Part shown: piece after piece, positions 27,144-34,848 of the stretch | Layout: each line of letters opens with the position of its first letter | How positions within the stretch are numbered: position 1 is the stretch's first letter | The notes under the pieces: model-generated | The model's input: only the letters and a program-made list of their open reading frames with translations | Databases searched by the model: none | What the model was told of the DNA's origin: nothing | DNA from: Candidatus Eisenbacteria bacterium | GTDB taxonomy: Bacteria; Eisenbacteria; RBG-16-71-46 | NCBI GenBank assembly: GCA_020847735.1 | Contig: JADLBL010000007.1 | Location: forward strand, 1 to 64,000 | Length of the DNA stretch: 64,000 bases | Direction: 5' to 3' | Translations under genes and position numbers: made by a program

Positions 27144-27776
27144 TCAGCCCAGGGGCAGCTCCAGCGCCATCACGGGCGCGTAGGTCGCCCGGTGCGCCGG
27201 GCACGGCCCGTGCGCGCGGAGTGCCGCCAGGTGTTCGGGCGTGCCGTAGCCCTTGTGCTGCGCGAAGCCGTAGGCGGGCCAGACACGGTCGAGCCGTGTC
27301 ATGATCCGGTCGCGCACGACCTTCGCGACGATGGACGCGGCCGCGATGGACAGGCAGGTCGCGTCGCCGTCCACCACCGCGCGCTGCTCGCAGGCGAGGT
27401 CCGGCACCTCGTCGTTGCCGTCCACCAGCACGCACTCCGGAACGACCGGCAGCCCCGCGACCGAGCGGGCCATCGCGCCGAGCGTCGCGCGGCGGATGTT
27501 GACGCGCTCGATCGTGCGCGGCCCGGCGACGCACCAGCGAAAAGCCCGGGCGCCTTGCAGCACCCGGGCGAACACTTCCTCGCGCCTGCGCGCGGGGACC
27601 TGCTTGCTGTCGTCGAGCCCGTCCCAGTCGAGCGACAGATCGAGCACCACCGCCGCGGCCACCACCGGACCGGCGAGCGGGCCGCGACCCGCCTCATCCA
27701 CCCCGGCGATCGTGCCGGAGCGCCCGGCGATCCGGGCTTCGGCACTCGCGAGGCGTCGCCAGCGCCCGAGGGTCAC
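27144..27776 (-). CDS. rnhB: Ribonuclease HII
   Basis: Cleaves RNA in RNA-DNA hybrids and at single ribonucleotides. 210 residues. The core begins GVDEAGRGPLAGPVVAAAV with catalytic Asp27 and Glu28; DSKQ, VLVDGND (third Asp) and SIVAKVVRDRIM follow, and HKGYGT with HR...Y is present at the end. GTG 27776 overlaps the rplS stop (GTGA). Conserved rplS-rnhB neighbourhood. Confidence 0.95.
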   Translation of the reverse strand: MTLGRWRRLASAEARIAGRSGTIAGVDEAGRGPLAGPVVAAAVVLDLSLDWDGLDDSKQVPARRREEVFARVLQGARAFRWCVAGPRTIERVNIRRATLGAMARSVAGLPVVPECVLVDGNDEVPDLACEQRAVVDGDATCLSIAAASIVAKVVRDRIMTRLDRVWPAYGFAQHKGYGTPEHLAALRAHGPCPAHRATYAPVMALELPLG

Positions 27777-28132
27777 TCGTTCGTCGAGGCGCCGGCCTTC
27801 TCCTTCAGGCGGGCGGCCTTGCCCTTCTTCTTGCGCAGATAGAACAGCTTCGCGCGGCGGACCTTCTTCTGGCCCATCACCTTGATGTCCGCGATGGACG
27901 GCGAGTGCAGCGGCCAGGTGCGCTCGACGCCGATGCCCTCGGACATCTTGCGGACCGTGAACGTCCGGCGCAGCCCCGCGCCGCGCACGTTCGTGACCTC
28001 GCCGCGGAACTTCTGCTGGCGTTCCTTGTCTCCCTCGATCACGCGCACGCTCACCTCGACGGTGGTGCCGGGACGGAGGTCGGGAACCTCGCTCTTGAGG
28101 TGCGCGTTCTCGACTTTCTGGATCAGGCCCAT
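27773..28132 (-). CDS. rplS: 50S ribosomal protein L19
   Basis: 119 residues, family length about 115. MGLIQKVENAHLKSEVPDLR start, PGTTVEVSVRVIEGDKERQQ, FRGEVTNVRGAGLRRTFTVR and RRAKLFYLRKKKGKAAR are diagnostic. ATG 28132 has GAAAGGAG upstream; longer in-frame starts run into the promoter region. Normally follows trmD, but here trmD is about 12 kb away at 40 kb, and rplS has its own promoter candidate. Confidence 0.97.
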   Translation of the reverse strand: MGLIQKVENAHLKSEVPDLRPGTTVEVSVRVIEGDKERQQKFRGEVTNVRGAGLRRTFTVRKMSEGIGVERTWPLHSPSIADIKVMGQKKVRRAKLFYLRKKKGKAARLKEKAGASTNE

Positions 28133-28191
28133 GACCGGGCTCCTTTCAGTGCCAATGAGCCCGACAGGCCGGGCCACGGAAGCGGGCGGGC

Positions 28192-28221
28192 AGTCTAGGG
28201 GAAGCCCGGGGGGAGGCGCAA
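28192..28221 (-). promoter_or_regulatory. Candidate rplS promoter
   Basis: Minus strand TTGCGC (28221-28216), 18-base spacer, TAGACT (28197-28192). Same -35 and spacer as the oxidoreductase operon and rmlC-like promoters. Start would be near 28185, giving a leader of about 50 bases with a clear ribosome site. Consistent with rplS being an independent transcription unit. Confidence 0.55.
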
Positions 28222-28249
28222 GGCGCACGGCGGCCGGGCGCGGGCGCCT

Positions 28250-28708
28250 CTACTTCACCCCGGTGTGGCCGAATCCGCCGCCCTCGCGTGAGGTCGCGGT
28301 CAGTTCGTCGCTCTCGATCCACGCCACCCGCGGAACGCGCTGCAGCACCATTTGAGCGATGCGCATGCCGCGCTCGATCACGAACGGCTCGGGGCCGAGG
28401 TTCTGGACGATCACCCGGATCTCGCCGCGATAGTCGGAGTCGATCGTCGCCGGGCTGTTGGGCAGCGTGATGCCGTGCTTCGCGGCGAGCCCCGAGCGCG
28501 GGCGCACCTGCATCTCGAAGCCCTCCGGCACCTCGATCGCGAAGCCGGTGGGAACGAGCGCGATGGCGCCGCTCGCGAGGGTGAGCGGCTGCTCCACGGC
28601 CGCGCGCACGTCCATGCCGGCGGCCCCGTGCGTTTCGTAGGCGGGCAGCGGCAGGTCGCCGGCGTGCGGCAGGCGGCGGATGCGGACGGAAACGACTGGC
28701 TCGCTCAT
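28250..28708 (-). CDS. dut: dUTP diphosphatase
   Basis: Hydrolyses dUTP to dUMP, keeping uracil out of DNA. 152 residues, trimeric dUTPase family: AGMDVRAA (motif 1), [12 protein letters not shown] (motif 2), [11 protein letters not shown] (motif 3), RIAQMVLQR (motif 4) and the C-terminal P-loop-like [10 protein letters not shown] (motif 5). All five motifs intact. ATG 28708; no Shine-Dalgarno upstream and the -10 lies only 8 bases away, suggesting leaderless translation. Confidence 0.96.
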   Translation of the reverse strand: MSEPVVSVRIRRLPHAGDLPLPAYETHGAAGMDVRAAVEQPLTLASGAIALVPTGFAIEVPEGFEMQVRPRSGLAAKHGITLPNSPATIDSDYRGEIRVIVQNLGPEPFVIERGMRIAQMVLQRVPRVAWIESDELTATSREGGGFGHTGVK

Positions 28709-28715
28709 GCCGCGA

Positions 28716-28721
28716 ACCTTA
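28716..28721 (-). promoter_or_regulatory. -10 element giving a possibly leaderless dut mRNA
   Basis: Minus strand TAAGGT (28721-28716) ends 7 bases before the dut ATG, so transcription would start at or one base before the A of ATG. No convincing -35 (TCGCGC at 17 bases). Confidence 0.35.
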
Positions 28722-28750
28722 GCGGGCCGGGCAACGCAGCGCGAGCGGGT

Positions 28751-29410
28751 TCACACGGCGGGCGGGCGGAACTGCGCCTTGATCGAACCCCAGGTGCGGG
28801 TCTGCGTCGGATTTGCCCGCACGCCCTCCGGCAGGGTCTCGTCCTCCCAGCGGTCCATCCACCAGCGGGTCGAGTCGGGGCGAACGCCCCGGGCCGCGAG
28901 CTCGGCGGGGATCGCGGCCGAATCGCCGCGCACGAAGTAGAACCTGGCGTAGCCATGGACCTCGACGAGTTCGGGTCCGCCGCCGCGGTCCACCGTGACC
29001 TTGAGGCTCACGGGCGCGCGGATGGACCGGTGCCAGACCGGGTTCCTGCCCGGTCGGTCGTCGGGGAGCTCGGCGAGCGGAGGGCCGAGGTTCACGTCGA
29101 TGTCCACGGCCTGCCCGAAGGCGCCGCAGGACGCCGCCAGCTCGTCCGCGCGCACCCACGGCGTCACGGAGTATGCGCCGCCGGCCGAATCGCCGGCGGC
29201 GAAGACGAAGCGATAGTCGTCCGTGAAGAGCGGCGGGAGTGCATCGCAGTCGCGCCGCTGCCAGCTCCACTCGAGAAGCCGCACGGCGTTGGCCGGGGAG
29301 TCGGCGGGCGGCGGCGCCCCGGGCACGGCGGCAACGGGACGGCTGGACTTGCCGCACGACGCGCTGGCGACGAGCAGCAGGCACGACAGGATGACGACCG
29401 AGCGACGCAT
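28751..29410 (-). CDS. Exported/lipoprotein-like hypothetical protein
   Basis: 219 residues. Signal MRRSVVILSCLLLVASASC with a Cys at about 19; the lipobox (SASC) is weak. The mature domain has a conserved-looking core: RLLEWSWQRRDCDALPPLFT and DDYRFVF resemble the start of SnoaL/NTF2-like exported domains, and the end reads WWMDRWEDETLPEG. Similar lipoproteins with an LLxWxxxxxD...L...DY pattern occur in related genomes as far as I recall. ATG 29410; a longer in-frame GTG/CTG start lacks a signal. Function unknown. Confidence 0.65.
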   Translation of the reverse strand: MRRSVVILSCLLLVASASCGKSSRPVAAVPGAPPPADSPANAVRLLEWSWQRRDCDALPPLFTDDYRFVFAAGDSAGGAYSVTPWVRADELAASCGAFGQAVDIDVNLGPPLAELPDDRPGRNPVWHRSIRAPVSLKVTVDRGGGPELVEVHGYARFYFVRGDSAAIPAELAARGVRPDSTRWWMDRWEDETLPEGVRANPTQTRTWGSIKAQFRPPAV

Positions 29411-29586
29411 CGTTGCAAGGACTCCGGGTTGGCCTGCCGGGAGCATATGGGATCGGCGCGGGATGGCGCCATGGTCGCGGTGTGCGGCGATCGCGATCCA
29501 TGTTCATGAGCAGACGCGCGGACGCCGGCGGCGGCAGGACGAATGAAGCCGCCAGCTCGCTGGTCGCGGCCATCGCGAGAGCGTCG

Positions 29587-29727
29587 CCGGGGCCGCGGCG
29601 CGCTCGATGGCCTCGCCGTCGGGCGGCGGCATCCTGCCGCCTTGCCCTCCTCGCTGGGCGCTTCCACCGCCATCCCTGGCTACGGAAGCGCTTCGCAGCG
29701 AGGCCATCGAGCGCGCCGCGGCCCCGG
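29587..29727. repeat. Palindromic element A: perfect 30-bp inverted repeat with a conserved loop core
   Basis: Left arm 29587-29616 and right arm 29698-29727 are exact reverse complements over 30 bp; the loop is 81 bases. Inside the loop CGGCATCCTGCC (29627-29638) and CCGCCATCCCTGGCT (29667-29681) are identical to, and have the same 40-base start-to-start spacing as, the cores of element B on the other side of the sugar transferase gene. GGCGGCATCCTGCCGCC also forms a small hairpin. No encoded protein is evident. Confidence 0.85.
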
Positions 29728-30009
29728 CTCCTGTCGCGTACACACTTCCCGTGCTGATGGGGTCATGCGGGGCTGCCCGCCTGGGGATGTTCCTTGCGGG
29801 CGCCGGTGGGGCGAGGGTTCGGAGGGTTTGCTTCACGCGGTTTTCGAGGGAGACGTCGGGGAGTGCGCGGGCGGCGGCGACGCACTCGCGGTCTCGGGGC
29901 AGCGGGCGGCTTCAACCCTGTCCAGCGGCCTCCGAATCGAATCGTCCTTCCGCGCGCCGCTCGCACCGGCGCTACTTCCGCCCCGATTCCGGCGCCGCGC
30001 CCTTTCGGC

Positions 30010-30015
30010 TACATT
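30010..30015 (+). promoter_or_regulatory. -10 element just upstream of the sugar transferase ATG
   Basis: TACATT at 30010-30015 ends 8 bases before ATG 30024. Start of transcription would be within one or two bases of the ATG; no ribosome site is visible between them. The -35 (TTCCGG at 17 bases) is weak. Confidence 0.35.
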
Positions 30016-30023
30016 GCGCCGCG

Positions 30024-31421
30024 ATGTTCGCCCGAAGCCGGCAACTCTTCGCCTCCGCGATGTTCGCCGTGGACGCCGTCCTGATCGGCGGCTCGTGGCT
30101 GCTCGCCTGGTGGTTGCGCTTCCACGGCCTCGGCCTCCCGGCGCCGCGCGGGCTCGCGCCGCTGTCGCTCTATCTTTGGAGCGGGGCCGTACTGGTGCCG
30201 AGCGCGCTGCTCGTGCTGCGGACGCTGCGCCTGTACCGCTCGGCGCGAACCGCGAGGCTCGGGTCCGAGCTGCTCTCGCTGGTCCAGTCCATGCTCGTCA
30301 TCAGCGCGCTCGCGGCGATCGGCTCCTACCTTTCGCGCGGCGAGCTGTCGCGTCTCGTGATCCTGATCTTCTTCCTCACCGGATCGCTCGTGCTGTGCGC
30401 GAGCCGAGTCGTCCTGCGGCTCATGCTTCGAGGCCTGCGCAAGAGCGGCCACAACCTGCGCCACGTGCTGGTCGTCGGCACCGGCGAGCTTGCCGGCGTC
30501 GTGCTCGAGAAGATCCGCCGGCACTCCGACTTCGGGCTGCGCGTGCACGGGCTGGTCGCGGCCGACACCGCGCAGGTCGGCGCGACCGTCCACGGCGCGA
30601 GGGTGCTCGGGTCCATCGCGGATCTGCCGCGCCTGGCCGGCGAGGAGGGCGCGGAGCTCATCTATCTGGCGCTCGCACGGCCCGAGTGGCAGGCCGAGGA
30701 GGAGGCGCTCCGGCTGCTCGCCGACTCGACGGCCTCGGTGCGGCTCGTGCCCGACCTGACGAGCGCGTTCCGCCTGAACCCCAGCGTCGAGGACTTCGAC
30801 GGGCTGCCGGTGGTGCTCGTCACCGACAGTCCCGAGCAGGGCTGGAACGCGGTCGTGAAGCGCGCGTTCGACCTCGCCGGCTCGGGGCTCGGACTGGTGC
30901 TGCTCTCCCCCATCCTTCTGCTGCTCGCGATCCTGGTCCGGCTCGATTCACCGGGTCCGGTCTTCTACGCGCAGGAACGCGTCGGCATGAACGGGCGGCG
31001 CTTCCGCATGCTCAAGTTCCGCAGCATGCGAGTGGACGCCGAGGCGGCCGGTGTCGCGTGGACGACGAAGGACGACCCGCGGCGCACGAAGCTGGGCGCG
31101 TGGCTGCGCAAGCTCTCGCTCGACGAGCTGCCGCAGCTGTGGAACGTGTTCGCCGGCGACATGAGCCTGGTGGGACCGCGGCCGGAGCAGCCGCGTTTCG
31201 TCGAGGACTTCCGCGGTTCGATCCCGCGCTACATGCTGCGGCACCACGTGAAGGCGGGCATGACGGGCTGGGCGCAGGTCAACGGCCTGCGCGGCGACAC
31301 GCCGCTGGCGCGGCGCATCGAGTACGACCTGTTCTACGTCCAGCACTGGTCGCTGTGGTTCGACGTGCGGATCCTGCTGCTGACGGTCGTGCGCGTGTTC
31401 CGCGACGCGTCGGCGTACTGA
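30024..31421 (+). CDS. Undecaprenyl-phosphate sugar phosphotransferase (WcaJ/WbaP type)
   Basis: Initiates polysaccharide repeat-unit synthesis by transferring a hexose-1-phosphate to undecaprenyl phosphate at the inner membrane. 465 residues: four N-terminal membrane helices (to about 130), a CoA_binding_3 Rossmann domain (HVLVVGTGELAGVVLEKIRR), a fifth helix near 285-305, then the catalytic domain with FRMLKFRSMRVDAE, RKLSLDELPQLWNV and DMSLVGPRPEQP; the C terminus is characteristic (WAQVNGLRGDTPLARRIEYD). Only plus-strand gene in the 21-60 kb stretch and bracketed by palindromic elements. The preferred sugar (glucose or galactose) is not readable. Confidence 0.93.
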   Translation: MFARSRQLFASAMFAVDAVLIGGSWLLAWWLRFHGLGLPAPRGLAPLSLYLWSGAVLVPSALLVLRTLRLYRSARTARLGSELLSLVQSMLVISALAAIGSYLSRGELSRLVILIFFLTGSLVLCASRVVLRLMLRGLRKSGHNLRHVLVVGTGELAGVVLEKIRRHSDFGLRVHGLVAADTAQVGATVHGARVLGSIADLPRLAGEEGAELIYLALARPEWQAEEEALRLLADSTASVRLVPDLTSAFRLNPSVEDFDGLPVVLVTDSPEQGWNAVVKRAFDLAGSGLGLVLLSPILLLLAILVRLDSPGPVFYAQERVGMNGRRFRMLKFRSMRVDAEAAGVAWTTKDDPRRTKLGAWLRKLSLDELPQLWNVFAGDMSLVGPRPEQPRFVEDFRGSIPRYMLRHHVKAGMTGWAQVNGLRGDTPLARRIEYDLFYVQHWSLWFDVRILLLTVVRVFRDASAY

Positions 31422-31424
31422 GGC

Positions 31425-31472
31425 GGCTCGCGACGGTGCCGGTTCGCGACGGTGCCGGTTCGCGACGGGCAC
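31425..31472. repeat. Three 16-bp tandem copies after the sugar transferase stop
   Basis: GGCTCGCGACGGTGCC (31425-31440), GGTTCGCGACGGTGCC (31441-31456), then GGTTCGCGACGGGCAC (31457-31472), beginning 4 bases after the stop. Part of a 358-base convergent gap made almost entirely of repeats. Confidence 0.8.
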
Positions 31473-31488
31473 CGGCTCGCGGCGGGCG

Positions 31489-31637
31489 CCCCGGGCGGCC
31501 CGCGATGCAGGCGAACGCGGCCCGCTCGGCTCGGCATCCTGCCTCGCTCTCGCTGCATCCAGTCGCCGCTCCCGCCATCCCTGGCTTCGCGGCTCCTCGG
31601 ACGCACCGCGTTCGCCTGCATCGCGGGCCGCCCGGGG
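31489..31637. repeat. Palindromic element B: perfect 32-bp inverted repeat with the same loop core as element A
   Basis: Left arm 31489-31520 and right arm 31606-31637 are exact reverse complements over 32 bp, with an 85-base loop. The loop contains CGGCATCCTGCC (31532-31543) and CCGCCATCCCTGGCT (31572-31586), identical to element A with the same spacing, while the arms differ in sequence from those of A. Located between convergent genes, so it may also terminate transcription. Confidence 0.85.
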
Positions 31638-31775
31638 CTTTCGCGAGTGCGGTCGCCTGCATCGCGAGCCGCCCGGGGCTTTCGCGAGTGCGGTCGCCTG
31701 CATCGCGAGCCGCCCGGGGCTTTCGCGGGTGCGTTCGCCTGCATCGCGGGCCGCCCGGGGCTTTCGCGGGTGCGG
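31612..31775. repeat. Four tandem 41-bp repeats continuing from the right arm of element B
   Basis: Units at 31612-31652, 31653-31693, 31694-31734 and 31735-31775, each beginning TCGCCTGCATCGCG and containing CCGCCCGGGGCTTTCGCG, with only one to three substitutions between units. The first unit overlaps the right arm of element B, so the array looks like amplification of that arm. It ends 4 bases before the stop codon of the neighbouring minus-strand glycosyltransferase. Confidence 0.88.
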
Positions 31776-31779
31776 TCGC

Positions 31780-32880
31780 CTACTCCGCCGCCGCCGCGTG
31801 GTAGGCGGCGCGGGCGGCTTCGGCGGTTTTCGCCCATGAGAAGCGCTTCACGCGCTCGCGGCCGCGGGCGACCAGGCCGTCGCGGCGCGAGGGGCTGCCG
31901 AGCAGGCTCGTGATCGCATGCGCCCAGGCCGCCGGGTCGCGCGGCGGAAGCAGCTGGGCGGCGTCGCCGACCACTTCGGGGAGCGAGCCGGCGTCGCTCG
32001 AGAGCACCGGCGTGCCGCAGGCCATGGCCTCGAGCGGCGGCAGGCCGAAGCCTTCGCACAGCGCCGGGTGCGCGTAGAGCGCCGCGCCGGCGTAGAGCGC
32101 GGCGAGCGACCCGTCGTCGCGCGACTCGCCGGCGAAGTGCACGTGCTTCGCGACGCCCAGCGCCGCCGCGAGGTGCGCGTGCCGGTCGTCCGCGGGCCAC
32201 GGCGCGCCGGACAGGACGAGCGGTGGGCGTTCGCTCCCGCGCATCGCCGCCCATGCCCGCAAGAGCAGCCCGAGGTTCTTGTGGCGTTTGCGGGCGCCGA
32301 CATACAGGACGTAGTCGGCGGGCAACCCGCGCGCGGCGCGGAACGCCGCGACCGCCCCGGGCGGCGGCGCGGCCAGGCCTTCGGGCGCGGCGAGATAGGC
32401 CACGCGGACCTGGTCGGGATTCGCGCCGAGCAGCTCGATCACGTCCTCGCGCGTGAACTCCGAATCGGCCAGCACCACGCGCGCGCGCGCCACCGCGGCG
32501 CCCGCGACGACGCGCGCGTAGAGCGCGGCGCCCGGCGGGTGAAACTGCGGGAAGCGCAGGTGGATCAGGTCGTGGATCGTGACCACGGCGGGTCCGTTCC
32601 AGAGCAGCGGCAGCGTGTAATGCGGGGCGTGCAGCACCTTCGCGCCGGCGGCGCGCGCTTCGCGCGGCACGACCCAGTGCTCGGAGAGCCCGTACTTGCC
32701 CGCGCTCGCGGTCCGCTCGGCCACCGGACCCGGCCAGGCGACCCGGCCGGCGTCCCGCGGGTCCACGAGCGCCGTGAACGCGTCGCCGCGAACGTCGCGC
32801 GCGAGCGCCCCGAGCACGCCGCGGATGTACGTGCCGATGCCGCCGTCGAACAGCTTGCGGGCGTCGAGCGCGACGTTCAT
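31780..32880 (-). CDS. GT4-family glycosyltransferase
   Basis: 366 residues, GT-B fold retaining mechanism. N-terminal GGIGTYIRGVLGAL, mid-protein VVTIHDLIHLRFPQFHPP, donor domain YVLYVGARKRHKNLGLLLRA and the E-x7-E motif CEGFGLPPLEAMACGT. Most like mannosyltransferases of polysaccharide loci. ATG 32880 overlaps the stop of the GT2 gene (ATGA). Last gene of a minus-strand run; the 41-bp repeat array starts right after its stop. Confidence 0.88.
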   Translation of the reverse strand: MNVALDARKLFDGGIGTYIRGVLGALARDVRGDAFTALVDPRDAGRVAWPGPVAERTASAGKYGLSEHWVVPREARAAGAKVLHAPHYTLPLLWNGPAVVTIHDLIHLRFPQFHPPGAALYARVVAGAAVARARVVLADSEFTREDVIELLGANPDQVRVAYLAAPEGLAAPPPGAVAAFRAARGLPADYVLYVGARKRHKNLGLLLRAWAAMRGSERPPLVLSGAPWPADDRHAHLAAALGVAKHVHFAGESRDDGSLAALYAGAALYAHPALCEGFGLPPLEAMACGTPVLSSDAGSLPEVVGDAAQLLPPRDPAAWAHAITSLLGSPSRRDGLVARGRERVKRFSWAKTAEAARAAYHAAAAE

Positions 32881-33758
32881 GTGCGCCCCTCCCTCGCCAG
32901 CCAGTCGCGCCACCCTTCGCGGCGGCCGCGATGGGCGGCGGCGTACTCGCGCATGCGCCGCAGGTCGAGGCGCAGCGCGAACGCGAACGCCCCGAGCCAT
33001 GCCCGCCGCTCGTAGCGGCGCTGCAGGCGCGCGAAGCGATCGCCGTCGGGGCCCCCCGAGTGCTTGGCGAACAGCGCGCCCCAGCCGCGGCCGTAGGAGC
33101 TCATGCGGCGCAGGGCACCGGCGTCGTCGCGGATCTCGAACGGGTCGGGATGGTCCACGCGCACCTCGGGAGCGTACGCGCCGGTCTCACCGCTCGCGAG
33201 AAGGCGGATCAGCAGGTCGGACTCCTCTCCGCTCGGGTACTCGGCGCCGACGCCCAGGCGCTCGTCGAAGCCGCCCGCGCGCTCGAGTGCCTCGCGGCGC
33301 ACGACCAGCCCGGGACTAACTGCGGTGCGCAGGACGTCCTCGACGTCCGCGAGCGGGCGCGCCCGGCCGTCCATGCCCGGCTGCATCGTCCGGCCCGAGG
33401 GGTAGGTCACGTGGCCGCAGACGAAAGCCGCCCCGGGCGAATGCGCGATGGCGCGGGCGAACGCCGCGACGAAGTCGGGCGCGACGGTCGCATCGTCGTC
33501 CGGGAACGCCACCCAGTCGCCGGTCACGACCTGCAGCGCGGCGTTGCGCGCGCGCGACAGACCGCGTTCGGCGAGTCCCAGGTGGCGCGCCCCGAAGCGT
33601 TCGCACAACTCCCGCGCCTCGGGTCCGCGCGACTGGTCCGCGACGACGACCTCGTGGAAGCCCGGCTGCGCCGCCGCCAGGGCGGCGAGCGAGCGCGCCA
33701 GCCAGTCCGGGCGGTCCAGCGACGGCACGATCGCACTGATGCGCTGCGCCCCGGTCAT
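32877..33758 (-). CDS. GT2-family glycosyltransferase
   Basis: 293 residues, GT-A fold. ISAIVPSLDRPDWLARSLAA start, VVVADQSRG, GLSRARNAALQVVTGDWVAF followed by the metal-binding DDD (FPDDDATV), and ED-type base region GEESDLLIRLLASG. ATGA overlaps at both ends tie it to flanking GT4 genes. Rhamnosyl- or galactosyl-type transfer is possible; donor unknown. Confidence 0.88.
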   Translation of the reverse strand: MTGAQRISAIVPSLDRPDWLARSLAALAAAQPGFHEVVVADQSRGPEARELCERFGARHLGLAERGLSRARNAALQVVTGDWVAFPDDDATVAPDFVAAFARAIAHSPGAAFVCGHVTYPSGRTMQPGMDGRARPLADVEDVLRTAVSPGLVVRREALERAGGFDERLGVGAEYPSGEESDLLIRLLASGETGAYAPEVRVDHPDPFEIRDDAGALRRMSSYGRGWGALFAKHSGGPDGDRFARLQRRYERRAWLGAFAFALRLDLRRMREYAAAHRGRREGWRDWLAREGRT

Positions 33759-34834
33759 CGCACGGCCTCCTCGAAGACCTGCTCCCACCGCGGCGCGAGG
33801 GCATCGGGCGTGAACGGGCGCACCCGTTCGCGGCCCGCCGCGCCGAGCGCCGCCGCGCGCGGCTCGTCGGCGGCGAGCGCGTCGATCGCGGCGGCCAGCG
33901 CCGCCGCGTCGCCCGCATCCACCAGCACGCCCGCAGTCGGCTCGCCCTCGAGCAGGCCTTCGACCGCGCGGCCGCAGCGCGTCGAAAGGATCGGCAGTCC
34001 CGCCTGCATCGCTTCGAGCAGCGCGAGCGGCAGGCCTTCGGCCGGCGAGGTCAGCACCCACGCATGCGCGCGAGCCATCTCGGGCGCGGGGTCGCGAACG
34101 AAGCCCGCGAACCGGACGCGCCCGCCGAGCCCGAGGCTCGCGGCCTGCCCCTCGAGTGCGGCCCGGAGCGGCCCGTCGCCGAGTAGCGTGAGCGAAATCG
34201 AACGATCCGCGACGCGGGCGAGCGCATCGAGCAGCAGATCGTGCGCCTTCTCGGGAACGAGCCGGCCGACCGCGAGCAACCTGAACGGCTGGCCGGCGAC
34301 GCGCGGGGAGCGGGCGGCGAGCGGCGCGGGTGGCGCGGGGTTCGGGATCTCGACCAGCCGCTCGTCCGGCACGCCGAGTCGCCGCGCCGCGGCGAGCGCC
34401 TCGGGCGAGACGGCGACGACGCGGCGGCAGGCGGCGAGCGCGCGGCCGTAGACCCACCATTGCGCGCCCGGCAGGCGGAAGTGGGCGTAGGTCCGCTCGA
34501 GGTCGGTGTGCACCACCGCCACGACCGGGCGGCGCGCCAGCGCCGCGCACGCCACCGCGAAGCAGGTCGCGTCCAGTTCCAGCCCGCCGACCACGAGGTC
34601 CGCGCCTCTCGCCGCGTGGCGCAGGCCCGCGACCAGGCGCGGCGCGCCGGACGCGAGGGAGCGACGCGCCGGCCCGAGCGTGCGCACCGTCACACCGGAG
34701 GGCACGTCGTGCTCGACGCGGTCCTTGAGCAGCACGATCTCGAGCGCGGCGCGCGTGAGCGCCGGCGCGAGCCGGAGCGGCAGGCGTTCGGCTCCGCCGC
34801 CCGAGAGATCGGTCAGCACCCAGCAGACGCGCAC
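33755..34834 (-). CDS. GT4-family glycosyltransferase
   Basis: 359 residues from GTG 34834 (RVCWVLTDLSGGGAERLPLR, a typical GT4 start). Donor domain FRLLAVGRLVPEKAHDLLLD, LTLLGDGPLRAALE, and E-x7-E in AEGLPLALLEAMQAGLPIL. Fourteen bases after the methyltransferase gene; its stop overlaps the GT2 start. Part of the same polysaccharide transcript. Confidence 0.86.
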   Translation of the reverse strand: MRVCWVLTDLSGGGAERLPLRLAPALTRAALEIVLLKDRVEHDVPSGVTVRTLGPARRSLASGAPRLVAGLRHAARGADLVVGGLELDATCFAVACAALARRPVVAVVHTDLERTYAHFRLPGAQWWVYGRALAACRRVVAVSPEALAAARRLGVPDERLVEIPNPAPPAPLAARSPRVAGQPFRLLAVGRLVPEKAHDLLLDALARVADRSISLTLLGDGPLRAALEGQAASLGLGGRVRFAGFVRDPAPEMARAHAWVLTSPAEGLPLALLEAMQAGLPILSTRCGRAVEGLLEGEPTAGVLVDAGDAAALAAAIDALAADEPRAAALGAAGRERVRPFTPDALAPRWEQVFEEAVR

Positions 34835-34848
34835 GGGCCGCTCGCGGC

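Larger units (their letters stand above)
29411..30023. other. 613-base divergent intergenic region with a palindromic element
   Basis: Separates the lipoprotein gene (minus) from the sugar transferase (plus). Contents: about 175 bases with no feature seen, the palindromic element at 29587-29727, then about 280 bases of featureless GC-rich sequence ending in TACATT and the ATG. Open frames through it exist on the plus strand but are encoded by the palindrome and start without a ribosome site, so I do not call a gene. Confidence 0.5.

Noticed and set aside
29607-30023. Upstream extension of the sugar transferase by 139 codons
   Set aside because: The extension is encoded by the palindromic element and low-complexity DNA; the protein family starts at ATG 30024 just before the first membrane helix.
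31612-31775. 41-bp units as a CRISPR array
   Set aside because: Units abut with no distinct spacers and overlap a palindrome arm; no cas gene is near.
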